This document shows positions 7,501-7,983 of a stretch of 7,983 bases of DNA, piece after piece. The stretch comes from Candidatus Eiseniibacteriota bacterium (lineage in GTDB: Bacteria > Eisenbacteria > RBG-16-71-46). The notes beneath the pieces are model-generated. The model had not been told where the DNA came from, did not search any database, and saw nothing but the letters and a program-made list of their open reading frames with translations. The position numbers and the translations under genes were made by a program. Location: the NCBI GenBank assembly GCA_005893185.1, contig VBOS01000125.1, positions 1 to 7,983 on the forward strand, written 5' to 3'. How positions within the stretch are numbered: the first letter of the stretch is position 1; each line of letters starts with the position of its first letter.

Positions 7501-7983
7501 CCATCCTCGACGAGGCGCAGAACATCAAGAATCCCGACGCAGCTGTGAGCCGAGCTGCGGCGACGGTCCGGGCGCGGCACCGGCTCGCGCTCACAGGCAC
7601 GCCGCTCGAGAACCGCGCGCTCGACCTGTGGAGCATCATGGCGTTCGTGAGCCCGGGGCTCCTTGCGCCCCGCGCGACGTTCACCGCCCGCTTCGACCGT
7701 CCCGACGCGCCCGCGCACGCACGTCGGCTGCTGGCGGCGCGGCTGCGCCCCGTGCTGCTTCGCCGCATGAAGCAGCAGGTCGCGGAGGATCTGCCCGAGC
7801 GCATCGAGGAGCGCCGGGATTGCGAGATGCACCCCGCGCAGCGGCGGCTCTACCTCGCCGAGCTCGCCGCGAGCCGCGCGCTCGTGGCGGGGCTGGCGGC
7901 CGCACCGGGGGGCATGAGCAAGCACAAGATCGAGATCCTCGCCGCGCTCACGCGGCTCCGGCAGATCTGCTGCCACCCGGCGC
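4593..7983 (+). CDS. SWIM zinc-finger and SNF2-family helicase/translocase (3' partial)
   Basis: SNF2 proteins use ATP to move along double-stranded DNA and remodel protein-DNA or nucleic-acid complexes. The frame is open from GTG 4593 to the window edge (1130 complete codons) with no break. The SWIM zinc finger, CxCx5CxH, is at C80, C82, C88 and H90. A charged, proline-rich linker follows (about 137-195), then a long bacterial SNF2-associated region, with a second Pro/Ala linker at about 597-630. A GVDWFSVSAEWE block (around 725-736) leads into the motor. Motor motifs are the Q-motif LRPYQRQG 849-856, Walker A DDMGLGKT 874-881, CPAS 905-908, DEAQ 973-976, TGTPLENR 1001-1008, and LRQICCHPA at the window edge. 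The second RecA domain lies beyond the window. The GTG start has no good Shine-Dalgarno sequence. The next in-frame ATG (4665) also lacks well-spaced support, and GTG keeps more sequence ahead of the SWIM finger. The gene is divergent from lhr. Its physiological role is not shown by the sequence. Confidence 0.93.
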   Translation, partial: MTTPARVLSVHDFTPEQLQALPEAMASFPSIMRARGREYAVQARVGPLLFLPDAVSARVRGARLYEVWWTWEDGVWMPSCTCPIGMECKHQYAVACCILDPLRLRESPFGRRLGRLLPDRPAIQARLGQPNPDNRPVDQAADHEDFDEAFEDAPPPIPLVRPRGPAPRSAPWRGLPAAAPGPERQRRPQGLGELRAARDRWSRVDALERLLLRELRASVPLFTSPFREILSEPDADLMCWQLARALPDWTGGRIPVELEPYRERPDLQERYVTKMRSALAARLATWSDERARSRAPERSLRFVLGLERMPSGSWVVSLEPRLTSRRLDDAPRTASQLEHLLRRVQRGSEQLPEGQAELLEIYLSSLGWTDDPNAEDGITTTTVHRLLEAAAGTPALVWDENIDAECAARYGIAPGEPARLGSRAVEVTPLCEPGEAGLALRLRVRWPDGRSRGLDRALLMSGRRDGARRHPGLVVADGEFHVVGKQPPAEIAELFVATEGLPLDRKRHARMLEQLAERFPALRESLAPYTSVHPTAPLVAIDVRDDDWMQIRLFAAAPGAGWKPLDPAPAGARVQEFSPEGGWGDFALAVRGRGAPEFAPTSGAAPLEAQPAGGTPEPAPVAAPAAAGEIWLERMDDSLIAPARDWLARTGAGDGSKSGPGGMIPLQPDAHIGWWLRLTTRRAAVFAAAWDERPAGVRWYCTPRARRMLGDVHAVRPRIRVAASGVDWFSVSAEWEADGLTLTDEDLAVLRRASGPYVKISSGWVRREAGEPVEEAAATLAEIGIEPGAGEQRLSVWQLAQASPESLAAFETLGADPAAVDAIRALRRKVADFEGLPRVAVPDGFRGTLRPYQRQGVDFLAYGASLGLGAVLADDMGLGKTVQALAWLLWLRERTPDLGPALVVCPASVVHNWAREAEMFAPGLRVALLTSGEARHALLAEAQSHDLLVTNYALLRRDIEAWRKVPLGVAILDEAQNIKNPDAAVSRAAATVRARHRLALTGTPLENRALDLWSIMAFVSPGLLAPRATFTARFDRPDAPAHARRLLAARLRPVLLRRMKQQVAEDLPERIEERRDCEMHPAQRRLYLAELAASRALVAGLAAAPGGMSKHKIEILAALTRLRQICCHPA

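Noticed and set aside
7137..7976. 279-codon minus-strand open frame opposite the SNF2 motor domain
   Set aside because: It is the reverse-complement shadow of the conserved helicase motifs, with no independent protein signature or ribosome binding site.
4593..7983. SNF2 gene as part of a DISARM or other known SNF2-containing defence island
   Set aside because: No methyltransferase, nuclease or phospholipase-D-like partner gene is present in the window, and the flanking genes are an efflux pump and lhr.

Overview
The window is a GC-rich chromosomal stretch from what is probably a Gram-negative bacterium. The evidence for Gram-negative is the end of an RND-family efflux pump, a system that spans the inner membrane and works with an outer-membrane channel. 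Nothing in the sequence fixes the genus. Codon third positions are strongly G/C in all genes, and no composition change by eye suggests a recently acquired island.

Layout: (1) positions 1-324, + strand, the C-terminal 107 residues of a CusA/CzcA-type heavy-metal RND transporter. (2) 325-562, a convergent intergenic region with two strong secondary structures: a bulged 17-bp hairpin that probably ends RND transcription, and a 131-bp element bounded by perfect 26-bp inverted repeats (434-459 and 539-564). (3) 563-4493, - strand, an Lhr-type large superfamily 2 helicase. It is readable over nearly its whole length but broken by three frame changes (near 2970, 2290 and 1690). Each coincides with missing conserved family sequence, and a further apparent in-frame loss near 4138 removes helicase motif Ib. 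It is annotated here as a pseudogene, or alternatively as a locally misassembled gene. (4) 4494-4592, a 99-bp divergent intergenic region. (5) 4593 to the window end, + strand, an intact but cut-off SWIM zinc-finger plus SNF2-family DNA translocase, 1130 residues in the window with no frame break.

The two divergent genes encode NTP-driven nucleic-acid translocases and could share a control region. The contrast between the heavily damaged lhr and its undamaged neighbour is the main observation. The second is the inverted-repeat element, whose outer edge supplies two of the three bases of the lhr stop codon. It may be a small non-autonomous mobile element that clipped the lhr 3' end.

I found no tRNA, rRNA, CRISPR array, transposase, integrase, or complete defence or biosynthetic system. 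The best candidate for something undescribed is the inverted-repeat element, not a protein system.
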